In this document: piece after piece, positions 6,347-6,781 of the stretch
Layout: the number at the start of each line of letters is the position of its first letter
Position numbering within the stretch: the first letter of the stretch is position 1
Notes under the pieces: model-generated
Told to the model about the DNA's origin: nothing
Seen by the model: only the letters and a program-made list of their open reading frames with translations
Databases searched by the model: none
Assembly (NCBI GenBank): GCA_964417875.1
Contig: CAYQJU010000115.1
Span: 1 to 6,781 of the forward strand
From: ZC4RG30 sp964417875
GTDB lineage: Bacteria > Pseudomonadota > Gammaproteobacteria > Steroidobacterales > Steroidobacteraceae
Direction: 5' to 3'
Length of the DNA: 6,781 nucleotides
Position numbers and translations under genes: made by a program

Positions 6347-6411
6347 CCGTAGGACCCTTGTAGGACAGCACTTTTGGGCCTTGTAGGAGTCGCCAAGAAA
6401 CATTTGTAGGA
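6347..6411 (+). repeat. Direct-repeat array of TTGTAGGA, 23-bp period (candidate operator)
   Basis: The 8-mer TTGTAGGA occurs perfectly at 6358-6365, 6381-6388 and 6404-6411, exactly 23 bp apart each time. A fourth copy with two changes, CCGTAGGA, lies at 6347-6354, 11 bp before the first. The 15-bp spacers differ in sequence, so only the 8-mer (extending to TTGTAGGAC in two copies) is conserved. Spacings near one and two helical turns would put all copies on one face of the DNA, as in a multi-site operator. Read from the EPS operon, the motif is TCCTACAA and lies about 90-155 nt before the export-gene start. The regulator is unknown. Confidence 0.7.
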
Positions 6412-6456
6412 CACGAGAGCGAAACAGGGCCGCGCACTCGGGCCGCAATTTTTCTT

Positions 6457-6465
6457 TGCTAGGCT
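6457..6465 (+). promoter_or_regulatory. Possible extended -10 promoter element for gmd
   Basis: TGCTAGGCT contains an extended -10 (TGn followed by TAGGCT, fitting TAnnnT) directly after a T-rich patch. It would give a leader of about 35 nt before gmd. There is no good -35 hexamer, so this is weak. Confidence 0.22.
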
Positions 6466-6507
6466 CGGCCCACTCCAAAGAAATCTCTCGAACAGGGCAG
6501 GAAAACG

Positions 6508-6781
6508 ATGGGCAGGACCGCATTGATCACGGGCATTACGGGCCAGGACGGCGCATACCTTGCAGAATTCCTGCTCGGCAAGGGTTATGAGGTGCATGGC
6601 ATCAAGCGCCGCGCCTCATCGTTCAATACCGACCGCATTGATCACCTGTATGAAGACCCGCACGAGGTGGGCGTGCGCCTGAAGCTGCACTATGGCGACC
6701 TGACCGACGCCACCAACCTGATCCGCATCGTGCAGCAGGTGCAGCCGGACGAGATCTACAATCTCGCCGCGCAGAGCCATG
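6508..6781 (+). CDS. gmd: GDP-mannose 4,6-dehydratase, N-terminal part (3'-truncated)
   Basis: The first 91 residues of an extended short-chain dehydrogenase, cut by the window end. The NAD(P)-binding loop GITGQDG (residues 9-15) follows the first beta strand. RRASSFNTDRIDHLYEDPH (34-52) is a signature distinctive of GDP-mannose 4,6-dehydratases, and HYGDLTDATNL (61-71) and DEIYNLAAQSH (81-91) match the same family. The catalytic residues lie beyond the window. The enzyme converts GDP-D-mannose to GDP-4-keto-6-deoxy-D-mannose in the cytosol, the branch point to GDP-L-fucose, GDP-D-rhamnose and related donors. Start ATG 6508 is supported by AGGA at 6499-6502, 5 nt upstream. Divergent placement next to the EPS operon suggests it supplies a deoxyhexose for that polymer. 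A UDP/dTDP-sugar dehydratase is much less likely because of the RRASSFNT signature. Confidence 0.95.
   Translation, partial: MGRTALITGITGQDGAYLAEFLLGKGYEVHGIKRRASSFNTDRIDHLYEDPHEVGVRLKLHYGDLTDATNLIRIVQQVQPDEIYNLAAQSH

Larger units (their letters stand above)
6258..6507. promoter_or_regulatory. Divergent intergenic control region between the EPS operon and gmd
   Basis: A 250-nt region with start codons facing outward on both sides. It must hold the promoters for gmd and, most likely, for the six-gene EPS operon. It contains the GTAGGA repeat array (6347-6411), an A/T-rich patch (6447-6457), a TTTCTTT/AAAGAAA inverted repeat (6451-6457 and 6477-6483) and ribosome binding sites for both outer genes. 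No convincing -35/-10 pair is visible for the minus strand. Confidence 0.7.

Noticed and set aside
6347..6411. CRISPR-like array because of regularly spaced repeats.
   Set aside because: The repeat unit is only 8 bp with 15-bp spacers and three to four copies; no cas genes are present. An operator-like array is a better reading.
1..6781. tRNA, rRNA, insertion sequence, phage attachment site or toxin-antitoxin genes.
   Set aside because: I looked on both strands and saw no such signatures; apart from the gap and the 250-nt intergenic region the window is filled by envelope polysaccharide genes.

Overview
This window is a piece of a bacterial exopolysaccharide (EPS) or capsule locus from a GC-rich Gram-negative organism. 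The outer-membrane beta-barrel, the Wza/OPX-type export protein and the Wzz-type co-polymerase all require a Gram-negative envelope. The strong G/C bias at third codon positions and the family types suggest a proteobacterium, perhaps a gammaproteobacterium near Xanthomonadales/Nevskiales; that placement is inference only. A run of exactly 100 N (5592-5691) marks an assembly gap, so this is draft or metagenome scaffold sequence.

Layout from left to right. Positions 1-351 (+) hold the C-terminal end of a membrane-anchored family 2 glycosyltransferase. It converges on, and overlaps by 71 bp, a tightly packed six-gene minus-strand operon that is transcribed from about 6257 down to 281. In transcription order the operon encodes a short OPX/Wza-type polysaccharide export protein (6257-5700), an outer-membrane beta-barrel interrupted by the gap (5700-4870), a Wzz/GumC-like chain-length co-polymerase (4858-3191), a separate BY-kinase-like ATPase (3177-2380), a GT4 glycosyltransferase (2355-1111) and a WecG/TagA/CpsF (GT26) glycosyltransferase (1120-281). 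Gaps between these genes are 24 nt or less, or the genes overlap. A 250-nt intergenic region (6258-6507) separates the operon from a divergent gmd gene (GDP-mannose 4,6-dehydratase) that runs off the right edge.

How they work together (inference from the families): Gmd makes GDP-4-keto-6-deoxy-mannose, the precursor of GDP-fucose or GDP-rhamnose type donors. The GT4, GT26 and GT2 enzymes act in building the repeat unit. The Wzz protein and its detached kinase control polymerisation, and the OPX protein plus the beta-barrel form the periplasm-to-outside exit path. The OPX protein lacks a C-terminal outer-membrane helix domain, and the next gene is a beta-barrel. This matches the 'class 3 OPX plus Wzp porin' arrangement and gives the cluster a concrete structural prediction. 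The same gene set also resembles EPS loci of the XrtA/PEP-CTERM type, although no exosortase is visible here.

The least explained sequence is the intergenic region. It carries three perfect TTGTAGGA direct repeats at an exact 23-bp period plus a fourth, degenerate copy 11 bp away. It also has a possible 23-codon ORF with a PEP-CTERM-like hydrophobic/basic tail whose stop overlaps the start of the export gene.
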